In this document: piece after piece, positions 8,221-16,978 of the stretch
Layout of the letters: each line of letters begins with the position of its first letter
Numbering within the stretch: position 1 is the first letter of the stretch
Assembly (NCBI GenBank): GCA_003156595.1
Contig: PMHH01000066.1
Span: forward strand, 1 to 53,176
Direction: 5' to 3'
DNA: 53,176 nucleotides
From: Acidimicrobiaceae bacterium
Lineage (GTDB): Bacteria > Actinomycetota > Acidimicrobiia > Acidimicrobiales > Palsa-688
Translations under genes and position numbers: made by a program
Notes under the pieces: generated by a model
The model's input: only the letters and a program-made list of their open reading frames with translations
What the model was told of the DNA's origin: nothing
Database searches by the model: none

Positions 8221-9117
8221 GTGACTGACGTCGACATCACCCGCTGGGAAACGGATCGCTCCGTCCATGAGACGGCGGTCCGTGATGCCGCCGGCGCGGC
8301 CCGGAACGCGGTACGCGGGTATGTGGGCTATGAGGAGTGGCTGAGTAGCCCTATGTTGCGCCGGGAGATCGCCCGCTGCGGGATTGCTCTCATTCTGGCC
8401 TTCGGTGACCGCCTCGACGTGCGGGACGGCATGGACGGTCCGACCCGCTCACTTGGCGCATTCGTGGTCGGAAGTCAGTCCCATGCCAGCCTTACCGACC
8501 TTGGTGGCCACCAGCACGGCGTCCAGGTCGAGCTCTCCGCGGCCGGAGCGGTCGCCCTTTTCGGACAGGTGCGCGACCTCAACGACATGGTGATCCCCAT
8601 CGACGAAGCCCTGGGCCGCTGGGGGGCGAGGCTGGTGGAGCAGTTGGGCAATGCCGCCACCTGGGAGGAGCGCTTCGCCCTCCTCGACGATGTCTTCTCC
8701 ACCCGTCCTGCCCTTGACGGTAACGCAACTGGCGCCGCCATCTCACCCGAGGTCTCCTGGCTGCGGCGCCAGTTGGTGGCGACCGGCGGTCAAGCGCGAG
8801 TCGAGCCGTTGATGGACGAGACCGGGTGGAGTCGCCGAGTTGTCACCGAGCGTTTCCGCACCCAGCTCGGCGTGTCGCCCAAGGCCTACGCCCGCATCTT
8901 GCGTTTCAAGCGCGCCATGGTCTTGCTCAACAGAGTGGGGCACGGTCGCACACTCGCCGATGTGGCGATGGAGTGCGGGTACTACGACCAGTCTCATTTC
9001 ACGCGGGATTGCGTTGCCCTGGCCGGTTGCAGCCCGAGTGCGTTAATCGCCGAATCGACCGGAGAACCTGGAGTCAGGTTTCTACAAGACGACGACCCGG
9101 TCGGCTCGGTACCGTGA
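8221..9117 (+). CDS. AraC-family transcriptional regulator
   Basis: About 298 residues. The N-terminal 180 residues are an effector or dimerisation region (GAFVVGSQSHASLTDLGGHQ, then VQVELSAAGAVALFG), followed by a two-motif AraC DNA-binding domain: MDETGWSRRVVTERFRTQLG, SPKAYARILRFKRAM, LADVAMECGYYDQSHFTRDC. GTG at 8221 (or 8218) is the likely start, 36 bp from the divergent methyltransferase remnant. It probably once controlled that gene, so its present target may be itself or another locus. Confidence 0.9.
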   Translation: MTDVDITRWETDRSVHETAVRDAAGAARNAVRGYVGYEEWLSSPMLRREIARCGIALILAFGDRLDVRDGMDGPTRSLGAFVVGSQSHASLTDLGGHQHGVQVELSAAGAVALFGQVRDLNDMVIPIDEALGRWGARLVEQLGNAATWEERFALLDDVFSTRPALDGNATGAAISPEVSWLRRQLVATGGQARVEPLMDETGWSRRVVTERFRTQLGVSPKAYARILRFKRAMVLLNRVGHGRTLADVAMECGYYDQSHFTRDCVALAGCSPSALIAESTGEPGVRFLQDDDPVGSVP

Positions 9118-9121
9118 CCAA

Positions 9122-9535
9122 ATGACGACTCAGCAAGGCACCATCACCGAGACTGCCGTCATTCCCATCCTGGTGTACGAGGATATTGAGGCAGCCCACG
9201 ACTTCCTGGTCGGGACATTCGGATTCACATCGGGTGGCCTCCACCGCACAGAGGATGGCACCGTTATCCACGGGGAGGTCCGGATCGGTGACGCCGCCAT
9301 CTGGCTGCACGCGGTAACCGAGGAGCACCAGATGGCGACACCCCGGGGTTCGGCCCAGTCGCATGGGGGTCTAGAGGTCATCGTGGATGACGTCGACGCC
9401 CATTACGAACGCAGCAAGGCGGCGGGCGCCGAGATCGACCGGGCGCCGACCGACCAGGCCTACGGATTGCGGGAGTATGGTGTCCGCGACCCCGAGAACC
9501 ACCGTTGGTGGTTCTCCACGCCGCTGGCCGACTGA
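9122..9535 (+). CDS. VOC-family (glyoxalase/bleomycin-resistance-like) protein
   Basis: 137 residues with the paired beta-alpha-beta-beta-beta modules of the vicinal-oxygen-chelate fold: VIPILVYEDIEAAHDFLVGT opens module one and GGLEVIVDDVDAHYERSKAA opens module two. The end (REYGVRDPENHRWWFSTPL) is the conserved D-P-x-G/N-[HN]-x-W/F block. It starts 4 bp after the AraC gene and is likely co-transcribed. It may be a resistance or detoxification protein; the substrate is unknown. Confidence 0.9.
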   Translation: MTTQQGTITETAVIPILVYEDIEAAHDFLVGTFGFTSGGLHRTEDGTVIHGEVRIGDAAIWLHAVTEEHQMATPRGSAQSHGGLEVIVDDVDAHYERSKAAGAEIDRAPTDQAYGLREYGVRDPENHRWWFSTPLAD

Positions 9536-9566
9536 TCGGCGAGGCCCCTGTCGGCGTGGCTGAGAG

Positions 9567-9914
9567 TCAGAGGGCCAGGTGTAGGCGGAGTGTTTCGTCA
9601 AGGTCGGCCATCACGGCGGGCGGTACCACTCCTAGTCGTGGTCCCACCCGCTGGATGGATACCGTTCGGATCTGCTCGGCCTGGGCCTTGGAGTCCCGTT
9701 GCAGACCGGTCTCGGCGGCTCGCAGGAGCACCTGAAACGGATAGACGCGGGCGATGTTCGATGTCACGGGAACGATCGTGATCACCCCATGGCCGAGTCG
9801 AGCCGCGGTGGCGTTGGCGCCGTCGTTGCTGACGATGACCGCGGGTCGACGCTTGTCGGCCTCAGCTTCTTTGACAGGTTCCAAGTCGACGAGGCGGATC
9901 TCAGCTCGCTGCAT
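9567..9914 (-). CDS. MazF/PemK-type endoribonuclease toxin
   Basis: 115-residue toxin of the MazF fold, cutting RNA and blocking translation when free of antitoxin. Visible blocks are the N-terminal strand AEIRLVDLEP, KRRPAVIVSND (conserved RP-hhhhS), ITIVPVTSNI and the C-terminal helix MADLDETLRLHLAL. The gene overlaps the antitoxin by 14 bp, normal for the operon type. It converges with the VOC gene. Confidence 0.93.
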   Translation of the reverse strand: MQRAEIRLVDLEPVKEAEADKRRPAVIVSNDGANATAARLGHGVITIVPVTSNIARVYPFQVLLRAAETGLQRDSKAQAEQIRTVSIQRVGPRLGVVPPAVMADLDETLRLHLAL

Positions 9915-10134
9915 CGGCTATCAAACCGTCGCCAACGGTCGTTTCCCATGCTGCCGCGTTGCCGGTCTGCTCCCATTCGACGAACGCCTCCTCGTAGGCG
10001 GCGCTGAGTTGCGCCCCGCGCAGAAGGCGGACGGCCTTGTGCAGCACGGCTGACCTAGAGGCGAAGCCCTGCTCGTTGGCGTAGGCGTCGAGAAACGCGA
10101 CGTCTTCGTCTGGGAGGCTGACGCTGAGTTTCAT
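9901..10134 (-). CDS. MazE-like ribbon-helix-helix antitoxin
   Basis: 77 residues. The N-terminal ribbon-helix-helix (MKLSVSLPDEDVAFLDAYAN, then SRSAVLHKAVRLL) binds the promoter, and the acidic C-terminus (EEAFVEWEQTGNAAAWE) would wrap the toxin. It is the first gene of the pair and so represses both genes. Phased operator repeats lie just upstream of the start. Confidence 0.92.
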   Translation of the reverse strand: MKLSVSLPDEDVAFLDAYANEQGFASRSAVLHKAVRLLRGAQLSAAYEEAFVEWEQTGNAAAWETTVGDGLIADAAS

Positions 10135-10143
10135 ACTGTGATA

Positions 10144-10167
10144 CTACCAATAGTAGGGCTATAGTAG
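10144..10167 (-). promoter_or_regulatory. Likely operator of the MazEF pair
   Basis: ATAGTAG occurs at 10150-10156 and 10161-10167, an 11-bp (one helical turn) direct repeat, next to an inverted CTAC/GTAG (10144-10147, 10153-10156), 10 bases before the antitoxin start. Phased repeats suit a ribbon-helix-helix dimer array. The flanking AT-rich TAGTAAATAG could hold the -10. Confidence 0.55.
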
Positions 10168-10257
10168 TAAATAGATCACCGAACTGATCATCGAGAATCT
10201 GGTTGCTGATCTCATCTAGCCGGTCCGCTCATCCCGAAGGGCCGAGCGGCCTCACCA

Positions 10258-11952
10258 CTACGGCATGTCCCCGGCGACGGTCGCGAGCCGGTTCCCCTCG
10301 AACGTCGGCGGTTCTCGAGCGGCTTTCTGGGTGCCGCCCCCGCTAGGAACCGGCGGGGGGAGAGGAGCGCAAGTCTTGTCCCACTTGGCGTTCGGATTGC
10401 GCTTGGGCAGCTTCCCGCTCTCCAGGTAGGCGGCGATCGTTCCGTCCACGCACAGGTCGCCCGACAGCGAATCGGCGTGGCTGGTGCCACCCGGTTCGGC
10501 CAGCAAGACCGAGTTCGGGAAGAGCTGGCGTACCACCTCGCTGCCCTGGAACGGCGTCGCCGCGTCGAGTGTCTCGTCGATCAGCAGAGCGCTGCTGATG
10601 CCCGAGCCGTTGACCTGGAACTGGGTGGAGGACGGCGCCGACCAGAAGATGCAAGGGGCGTTGAACCAGGCGTTGTCCCACGTCTCGAACGGGGCTTTCT
10701 CGTTGATGGCCGACACGTTGTGGTTCCAGACGCTCCAGTTGAGGGGCCACTGCGAGTCGGTGCAGAGCACCGACAGGTAGACGGCGAACTCGTTGTCGTT
10801 GCCCGGAGTGTCAGTCTCCTCGTACAGATTGACGAGATTCTTGGCGGCCGCGGCGTCAGGCTTGTTGACCCACTCGGAGAAGGCTTGACCGAGCTGCAGC
10901 CACGTCTGCTCGTAGTAGCCAGCCTCGAGGAAGATGTCGTTCCACTCGTCAGGGCCGACGATGCCTGCGGCCGGGTCGTTGGCGAGCTGTTCCTGGGTGG
11001 CGTAGTAAAGGTCCTGGACGGCGGTCTCGGTCGAACCGAGGTGGTACACGTCGTCGTACTTGGCGAGCCAGGCGAACCAGATGTCGCCGTTGCGGTTGAA
11101 CGGGCCGTCCTGGTCGAGGTTGAAGTCCTGGTACCCGTCGCGCAACGGATCGACATTGCTGTCCAAGATCAGCCGGCGGACGTGGGTCGGGAAGAGCGTC
11201 GAGTACACCTGGCCGAGGTCGGTCCCGTAGGAGAACCCGTAGTAGGTGATCTGTGACTGGCCCAGGGCTTGGCGGATGCTGTCCATGTCCATGGCCACGT
11301 CGACGGTCGTCATGTTGTGCAGGAGGGCGGACTGCTCGGCGCTCTGGTCGTCGCACGCCTGGGCGTAAGACTGCGACTCGGACAGCCAGTAGTCGAGGAG
11401 TTGGTCGGTCTGCGGGTCGTAGTTCGGCCGGTCCGGGCCGAAGTAGTCCGGTATGCAGGTGATGGCGGGGACGCTCGACCCGACGCCTCGGGGATCGAAG
11501 CCGATCCAGTCATAGTCGGCGGCGGCCGCTCCGAACCCTTCCGACTTCAGAGGCTCGATGAGATACGGGTTGAGGGCCAGGCCAGAACCGCCTGGGCCGC
11601 CAGGGTTGGTCAGGATGTCCCCCTGGTAGTCGGCCTTGGAGGAGGTGTGCTCGATCCTCGACACGGCGATCCTGATGTGGGCGCCTCTCGGCTTGCTGTA
11701 GTCGAGCGGCACGGACACGTATCCGCATTGGGCGTGGTACGCCTTGAGGGGCTGCCCGGTGCAGGGACTCCACTGGATAGCGGGTGGAGCCGGCACCTTC
11801 GGGACGGCGGCAGTCGTGGCAGTCGCGGCAGTCGCGGCAGTCGTGGCCCCGGCCGGTGACGTCCCTCCTATCCCTACTGTGGTCAGCACGGCCGAGAAGG
11901 CCATGGCCATCCCGCCGACCGAGTACAGACGCTTCCTGGCGCTCGCCTTCAC
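10258..11952 (-). CDS. Secreted S33-family alpha/beta-hydrolase (tripeptidyl aminopeptidase type)
   Basis: 564-residue exported serine peptidase. A signal peptide (AMAFSAVLTTVGIGG to PAGA) and an Ala/Thr-rich linker (residues 36-50) lead into the hydrolase fold: YVSVPLDYSKP, oxyanion region LTNPGGPGGSG, WIGFDPRGVGSS and nucleophile GFSYGTDLG. The Asp is in LLIDETLDAATP and the His in PGGTSHADS, both in the C-terminal TAP-like domain, so the triad is complete. Members release short peptides from N-termini in the extracellular medium. The linker is encoded by four exact-length 9-bp repeats. It is a single-gene unit. Confidence 0.93.
   Translation of the reverse strand: MKASARKRLYSVGGMAMAFSAVLTTVGIGGTSPAGATTAATAATATTAAVPKVPAPPAIQWSPCTGQPLKAYHAQCGYVSVPLDYSKPRGAHIRIAVSRIEHTSSKADYQGDILTNPGGPGGSGLALNPYLIEPLKSEGFGAAAADYDWIGFDPRGVGSSVPAITCIPDYFGPDRPNYDPQTDQLLDYWLSESQSYAQACDDQSAEQSALLHNMTTVDVAMDMDSIRQALGQSQITYYGFSYGTDLGQVYSTLFPTHVRRLILDSNVDPLRDGYQDFNLDQDGPFNRNGDIWFAWLAKYDDVYHLGSTETAVQDLYYATQEQLANDPAAGIVGPDEWNDIFLEAGYYEQTWLQLGQAFSEWVNKPDAAAAKNLVNLYEETDTPGNDNEFAVYLSVLCTDSQWPLNWSVWNHNVSAINEKAPFETWDNAWFNAPCIFWSAPSSTQFQVNGSGISSALLIDETLDAATPFQGSEVVRQLFPNSVLLAEPGGTSHADSLSGDLCVDGTIAAYLESGKLPKRNPNAKWDKTCAPLPPPVPSGGGTQKAAREPPTFEGNRLATVAGDMP
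11809..11844 (-). repeat. Four 9-bp tandem repeats in the peptidase linker
   Basis: GGCAGTCGY is repeated four times without gaps on the + strand, encoding Ala-Thr-Ala type triplets in the linker after the signal peptide. Such repeats slip easily, so linker length may vary between strains. Confidence 0.85.
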
Positions 11953-12092
11953 CGATCATCCTCCCGTCACTCAGGTCTGCGGAGATTACGCACCGGTAAT
12001 GGGCGGGGACAAGAACGCGATCACCACGGTCATCCGCATCTGTGTCACACCCGTGGAGCATCATGAGGATGGGCTCAAAGGGAGGTCGTTTG

Positions 12093-13493
12093 GTGGGAAA
12101 GCAGAACCAGGAGCGAAGGGCGGCCAAGAAGCGGCGAGACGGCCGCCGGCGGGGACCGGACCGGGTTCGCTCGGGCTGGGCTGACCACCCAGGCGGCTCC
12201 CCGTCAGATCGGTCCGGCCCGGGTCGCTCCGAGACCCCGCCCGGCCGTTCGGTGCCCGATTTTCGCTATGTATTGATCACGGCGGCGAGGGCGGCGGGGG
12301 GTCGGGCCACCTCGGGGCCGCCTGATGACCTGAGAGACGTCCTGATCGAGGTCGCCAGGCACAACAGCTCCGCGGCGGTGTCGCTCATCGTCGACGAGGT
12401 GTTCGCCGAAGGTCTCAGCTACGTCTGGGAGGGCGGGTGGCAGCCGGCCGAGGTGGCGCGGGCCGTACGGCGCCGCCGCAGTTCGCTGCACTCCGACCTG
12501 GCGGTGACCTCCGTCGCGGCCGCGCACGCTCGGATCGCAACGGCGCCGCCGCCCGAGTGGTCGGCGCAGCTTCGCGACCTCGACGCGGAGACCCAGTGGT
12601 GGGGCAGCGGCCGGGACTGGCTGGGCCCGTGGGCGCTCAGGTCCGGTCTCAGTTGGACCGAAGGCCTACTGATAGCAACCGAGACCCTCGGGGTTATCCT
12701 GCACCTGCCGGTGATCGAGTCCATTCTTCCGCCTCCCTCGCAGTGGTCGGCGGGGGTCGGCTCGGTCCGCCGGAGTGGAGCGGTCGTCGACGATGCAGTG
12801 CTGGACAAGGTGCGGGCTCTGCTGGCGAAGGCTGAGGGCACCACCTTCCAACACGAAGCCGACGCCTTCACGGCCAAGGCACAGGAGATGATGGCCCGCC
12901 ACGCCATCGACGAAGCCCTCGCCAGGGGCACGGCCGGCCACGAACGGCGGCCCCCGGTAGTTCGGCGGGTGGCGATAGACGATCCCTACTCTCGGGCCAA
13001 GGGGTCACTGCTCGCCGGGATAGCCGCCGCCAACGGTGTGCGGTCGGTTTGGGATAGCGAGTTCGCTCACATGACCGTCATCGGATTCGAAGCCGATCTC
13101 GAGGCGGTCGACCTACTTTTTACGTCGCTGCTCATGCAGGCATCCAAGGCCATGCTCAGCAAGGGTCGGGTCGTGGACCCCCGAGGACGGTCGCGGACCC
13201 GGTCGTATCGTCAGTCGTTCTACCTGGCCTTCGCGGGGCGCATCGGCGAGCGCCTCGCGGTGGCTACCCGCCAGGCTCGGGTCGACGCGGAGCGGGAGAT
13301 CGGTAGCGAGATCCTGCCGGTGCTCGCGGGCCGGCAGGAGGAAATCGACGAGGCGACGACCCGCATGTTCCCGAAGCTGCGCAAGGGCAGTGGCCTCTCG
13401 ATCACGAACGAGGACGGTTTCCGGGCGGGCCGTGTCGCGGCTGAGCTGGCGACTCTGGGTCCGATCCAGGAGCGCTTGGACGTCACCGGCTGA
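12093..13493 (+). CDS. DUF2786-domain protein
   Basis: 466 residues from GTG 12093, chosen because AGGGAGG (12079-12085) precedes it at good spacing. The N-terminus is very basic (QERRAAKKRRDGRRRG). DUF2786 lies near residues 235-275 (VLDKVRALLAKAEGTTFQHE, then AFTAKAQEMMARH). The C-terminal 180 residues correspond to the region that normally follows DUF2786 (YRQSFYLAFAGRIGERL). Function unknown; the family is widespread in actinobacteria and some phages. Confidence 0.9.
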   Translation: MGKQNQERRAAKKRRDGRRRGPDRVRSGWADHPGGSPSDRSGPGRSETPPGRSVPDFRYVLITAARAAGGRATSGPPDDLRDVLIEVARHNSSAAVSLIVDEVFAEGLSYVWEGGWQPAEVARAVRRRRSSLHSDLAVTSVAAAHARIATAPPPEWSAQLRDLDAETQWWGSGRDWLGPWALRSGLSWTEGLLIATETLGVILHLPVIESILPPPSQWSAGVGSVRRSGAVVDDAVLDKVRALLAKAEGTTFQHEADAFTAKAQEMMARHAIDEALARGTAGHERRPPVVRRVAIDDPYSRAKGSLLAGIAAANGVRSVWDSEFAHMTVIGFEADLEAVDLLFTSLLMQASKAMLSKGRVVDPRGRSRTRSYRQSFYLAFAGRIGERLAVATRQARVDAEREIGSEILPVLAGRQEEIDEATTRMFPKLRKGSGLSITNEDGFRAGRVAAELATLGPIQERLDVTG

Positions 13494-13529
13494 CCTGGGG
13501 CGAGCCGGGCCTGGGGCGAGCCTGGCCTG
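13494..13529. repeat. 16-bp tandem repeat
   Basis: CCTGGGGCGAGCCKGG occurs twice head to tail with a third partial unit (CCTGGGG) directly after the DUF2786 stop codon. No function is apparent. Confidence 0.8.
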
Positions 13530-13587
13530 GGGTCATCCGCCGGCTGTCAGGCAGCTCGGGATCTGTAGCCCCGTAGTCGGCCTGCGT

Positions 13588-13681
13588 TCTCGTAGGACTT
13601 CGTGATTCTGGTAGTGGAATCGTGCAGTTGAGTGCATTTGAGTGCATGATTCCACTACGAGAACCACGAAACACTACGAGA
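13588..13681. repeat. Large imperfect inverted repeat with nested direct repeats
   Basis: Two 39-base arms (13588-13626 and 13643-13681) match at 32 of 39 positions when one is reversed. Both contain GTAGTGGAATC. The spacer and arm edge hold TTGAGTGCAT twice in tandem (13628-13647). The element lies between two convergent genes. It may be a bidirectional terminator, a MITE-like relic or a protein-binding site. The rest of 13530-13820 shows no gene. Confidence 0.7.
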
Positions 13682-13820
13682 ATGACAAACACTGCGAGAC
13701 GCGCTGCCAGCAGGATCACCTGCAACACGCGACCGAGGGGGTCGTCGAACGCCTAACCGCATGTCTCGGTGTGGAGACGACCGGTCGCGGTCAGACTCCG
13801 CTGAAGGGGCGGGCCGGTGC

Positions 13821-15683
13821 TCAGAGGTCCTCGACATTCGGGCTGGCGTTGGCGGTCGAATCGAGCCACTGGCGTAGGGCGGCCGTGGCCTCGACGTCGT
13901 TGCGGTTGTAGTCGAGGAGCCATTGGCGGGCGTCGTCGGAGTCGGGAGAGCAGGGGTCGGCGGCGATGTCGTAGCGAAGCATGGACTCGGCGCCGCCGGG
14001 TTCGTCTACGTCCCAGGTGAAGTCGCACAGCGGTGCGACGGTCTTGAGTCCGATGGATGAGCCGGTGAGGAGTTGGGTGTCGAAGACTCGGAACAGGTCG
14101 ACCCATTCGTCGGTGCTGATGAAGTCCTCGACCTCCTCGATGATTCCGAGGTCGGCGGCGATACGGCGCATCTGGCCGTTCTCGGCGCTCTCGTTGTAGC
14201 AGTAGGCGCGGAACGTCAGCCCCATCCCCCGGGCGGCCGACCGCAGCCGAGTCAGCCAGGTCCAGAAGTCGGTGAATAGGCGTCCTTCGACGTCGGGGCT
14301 GAGAGGTTCCCAGGTGGCGAATGCCCGGTAGCCGGCGGGGACGCCGACGGCCGTGGCATTGTCGGAGGCGAGCGCTCCCCAGAGGTAGACGCCGTCTTCG
14401 ACGTTCTCCATGTCGATGTCGACCTCGATGTCAGCTCGGGGGACGGTGACGGTATCGATGCCGCGGCGGCGGTACACGGCGGACTCACCGAGGGCGGCTC
14501 GGGCCCGGTCGATCTGCTCGGGGAGCCCGCTCATAGGCTGGTCGGAGTAGGCGGCGGTGCGCTCGCAGAGGCTCCGGGCATCAGCGACGGTCCAGACGCC
14601 GGCGGATTCCAGTCGTCCGATCTGCCCGGTCTTGCGTCTCCCGATCACCTCGCCGACGAGCGTCGAGTCGTCGACTGTGCCGATCGCCTCGATGAGGGGA
14701 CGCAGGTCGACGCCGGCGGCGACCAGCGAAGCGGTTCGGTGGTCGAGAGCGGCGAGTTGCTCCCGGGTGGTGACGCCGTGGTCGCGGTGGACCTTCCACC
14801 CTTTCCAGCCGGTCCGGGCGATGAGGCTCACGTCCCCAGACCCGGCGTTGAGCTCGGGCCCGCAATGCGACCACCACGGGCACTGTGGGCACTCCCCGAT
14901 CCGCACCGGCACCACTAACGGCGGAATCGACGCATCGGCCAGATGGTCGAAGGCGACGGCCATGATGTCGAGACGAAAGTCGAACTCGAAGTCGTATATC
15001 TCCATCGTCGAGCGGCGTTTCTGATGACCCGACGACGAAGGTGTCTGCCACAGCGGCTCGTCCAAGTCGTACCAGACGACGACGCCTTCGACGCCGATGA
15101 TCCCCGCCCACCGGCCGCCGTCAGCGGCGAAACCCGCCGCTTCGAGCATCCGCTGATAGTGGGCCAGCTGGAGCAGGTCGCCTCGGTGCCGACGGGCTGA
15201 CCACTCAGGGCCTGGGGCCGCAGATTCCAGGCCGGGCTCACCAAGACCGCAACACAGAGCCGGCCCCGCGTTATCGATCGGATCGAGGCAACGGTGACGC
15301 TTGATGTCAATCGGCCGGTACCCCGCCGACGAGGCCGAGCGGACTAACAGGTCCGGTTCCCCGACCCGCCGGCCCATCAGATCCGCCGGCAGGCGGCCAC
15401 CGACGATCAGAACGGCTCCGGCGTCCATCGCCTCGACGGTCAGTGACCGGCGAGCCGACCGGTCATCTCCCTCGATCACCACCGCGGACGACGATCCAGC
15501 CGTGACGGACTCGATGACGGCGGACTCGTATTCGATCCCCTGGGCGATCCGCCGCTCCGCGACCGGTGACGGCGGGAGGGGTTCTGTCGGCCGCATCACG
15601 TCCAGCTGGGCTCGGACCGGGCAACGACGGGCCAGATAGCCGCCCTGGGGCGGGACCATCGAAACATCGCGCCTGGTAGCCAC
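13821..15683 (-). CDS. RecB-family nuclease with C-terminal RNase H-like domain (TM0106 type)
   Basis: 620 residues. The N-terminal half is a PD-(D/E)xK nuclease of the RecB/Cas4 type: GEPDLLVR, YRPIDIKRHR (the D-x-K core) and LLQLAHYQRML (the Q-x-x-x-Y motif). A Cys cluster (CPQCPWWSHC, near residue 275) could help bind an iron-sulfur cluster with other cysteines. The C-terminal third (residues 395-605) is RNase H-like: VDIDMENVEDGVYLWG, then YNRNDVEATAALR. The full pattern matches 'TM0106 family RecB-like putative nuclease'. It probably acts in DNA repair or processing. No cas genes are near. Confidence 0.92.
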   Translation of the reverse strand: MATRRDVSMVPPQGGYLARRCPVRAQLDVMRPTEPLPPSPVAERRIAQGIEYESAVIESVTAGSSSAVVIEGDDRSARRSLTVEAMDAGAVLIVGGRLPADLMGRRVGEPDLLVRSASSAGYRPIDIKRHRCLDPIDNAGPALCCGLGEPGLESAAPGPEWSARRHRGDLLQLAHYQRMLEAAGFAADGGRWAGIIGVEGVVVWYDLDEPLWQTPSSSGHQKRRSTMEIYDFEFDFRLDIMAVAFDHLADASIPPLVVPVRIGECPQCPWWSHCGPELNAGSGDVSLIARTGWKGWKVHRDHGVTTREQLAALDHRTASLVAAGVDLRPLIEAIGTVDDSTLVGEVIGRRKTGQIGRLESAGVWTVADARSLCERTAAYSDQPMSGLPEQIDRARAALGESAVYRRRGIDTVTVPRADIEVDIDMENVEDGVYLWGALASDNATAVGVPAGYRAFATWEPLSPDVEGRLFTDFWTWLTRLRSAARGMGLTFRAYCYNESAENGQMRRIAADLGIIEEVEDFISTDEWVDLFRVFDTQLLTGSSIGLKTVAPLCDFTWDVDEPGGAESMLRYDIAADPCSPDSDDARQWLLDYNRNDVEATAALRQWLDSTANASPNVEDL

Positions 15684-15788
15684 GTCCCCGATCCTATGAA
15701 GCTGGTGTGACGGCCCGCGAAACGTAGGGCCGCAGACAGGGGACCGGAACCGGTGAGACCGTCACAGGGTCGTCGTAGTCTTGGCGGC

Positions 15789-16880
15789 ATGGGCGAGGGG
15801 CAAGATCTGGATCGGCGTGCCGGGGTGGTTGTGGGTTTGGCCGGCGAGGAACCAGCGCCGATCTCATTGGGTCCGCGCTTCGATGCGGCGTTGACGCTGG
15901 CAGGCGAACTGCACCACGATCAGGTGCGAAAGGGAAGCGGCACGCCCTACGTCGCCCATCTGCTCGCGGTCGCGTCGCTGGTTGTGGAGAACGGCGGCAG
16001 CGAAGACGCCGCCATCGCCTCCCTGTTGCACGACGCTATAGAGGACCAGGGCGGCCTGCCGACGTTGACCCGCATCGTCAACCTCTTCGGTCCCGGCGTC
16101 GGGGCCATCGTGGAAGCGTGCTCGGACTCGACCGTGCAGCCCAAGCCGCCTGCGCTGGAGCGGAAGCGTCGCTACATCGAGCACCTCGACCAGGACACCA
16201 CCAGCACGGATGTCCTACTGGTGTCATCCGCCGACAAGCTCCACAATCTCCGCAGCATCCTGACCGACTACCGTACGGTCGGTCCCGCGGTGTGGGACCG
16301 ATTCAAACTGGGTCCGTCCGATCAGCTCTGGTACTACCAGTCGCTCGCCGATATCTACCGGCGCCGGCTGGGCGGACCGCTCAGCACAGAGCTGGACCGG
16401 CTCGTCGCAGAACTGGCCGGCGTGGTCTCACCTCTCTCCGCGCTGGTCTGGGCTCGGGTCGCGGTGATGGCCGACTGTGCGTTCGCGGCCATCGGTGATC
16501 CGGAAGCTGTCGACGCGCCCGCCGATCGCGACCGCGACCGCCGGGGCTGGATCCAACTTATGGCCGAGTCGGGGCTCGGAATGGTGTGCGGATTCGCCGA
16601 GACCGACGGGCTTCCAGTCGAAATCGGCATCGCCGGCTCCTCGGTCATCGCAGCGCGCCTGGAATTCGTCGACGACGTCGCGGACCTCGAAGCGGCTGGC
16701 GAGGGCGCCTGGGAGGACCTGAGGCTAATCCGGTGCGACCGGGTCGTCGCCACCGATCTCAAATCCCCCAACAGACCCGCATGCCGCGTGGAGCTGCCGC
16801 TGGCAGCCGGCGTGTATCGGGCTGTCGTCTTTCGGACCAGTACCGGGGATGCCGTCGGCATCATGCTCAAGGCTGGGTAA
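15789..16880 (+). CDS. HD-domain phosphohydrolase (RelA/SpoT hydrolase-like N-terminus)
   Basis: 363 residues. The N-terminal 180 residues carry an HD hydrolase core: HHDQVRKGSGTPYVAHL, ASLLHDAIEDQGG and SADKLHNLRSIL, the same order as in (p)ppGpp hydrolases of the SpoT type. No synthetase domain follows. The C-terminal 170 residues are not recognised. ATG 15789 is preferred over upstream 15753 because conservation should start near the HD core. It could hydrolyse ppGpp-like nucleotides or another phosphate substrate; the family is broad. Confidence 0.85.
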   Translation: MGEGQDLDRRAGVVVGLAGEEPAPISLGPRFDAALTLAGELHHDQVRKGSGTPYVAHLLAVASLVVENGGSEDAAIASLLHDAIEDQGGLPTLTRIVNLFGPGVGAIVEACSDSTVQPKPPALERKRRYIEHLDQDTTSTDVLLVSSADKLHNLRSILTDYRTVGPAVWDRFKLGPSDQLWYYQSLADIYRRRLGGPLSTELDRLVAELAGVVSPLSALVWARVAVMADCAFAAIGDPEAVDAPADRDRDRRGWIQLMAESGLGMVCGFAETDGLPVEIGIAGSSVIAARLEFVDDVADLEAAGEGAWEDLRLIRCDRVVATDLKSPNRPACRVELPLAAGVYRAVVFRTSTGDAVGIMLKAG

Positions 16881-16907
16881 AGCGAGTGAACGCTCTTCTG
16901 GCACTCG

Positions 16908-16936
16908 TTGACAGTCACTGACATCTGTTCTATATT
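16908..16936 (+). promoter_or_regulatory. Strong sigma-70-type promoter of the nitroreductase gene
   Basis: A perfect TTGACA (16908-16913), 17-bp spacer and TATATT (16931-16936). The start codon lies 42 bp downstream with a GGAGG ribosome site. TGACAT appears in the spacer (16918-16923) and again after the -10 (TGACATCACTG), which could be a regulator's half-sites. Confidence 0.75.
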
Positions 16937-16978
16937 GATGGCGGTTGCTGACATCACTGAGTTCCTGGAGGTACCATC

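Noticed and set aside
11809-11844. CRISPR-like repeat
   Set aside because: Nine-bp units without spacers inside a coding linker. No CRISPR array or cas gene was found anywhere; the Cas4-like fold at 13821 belongs to the TM0106 nuclease family.
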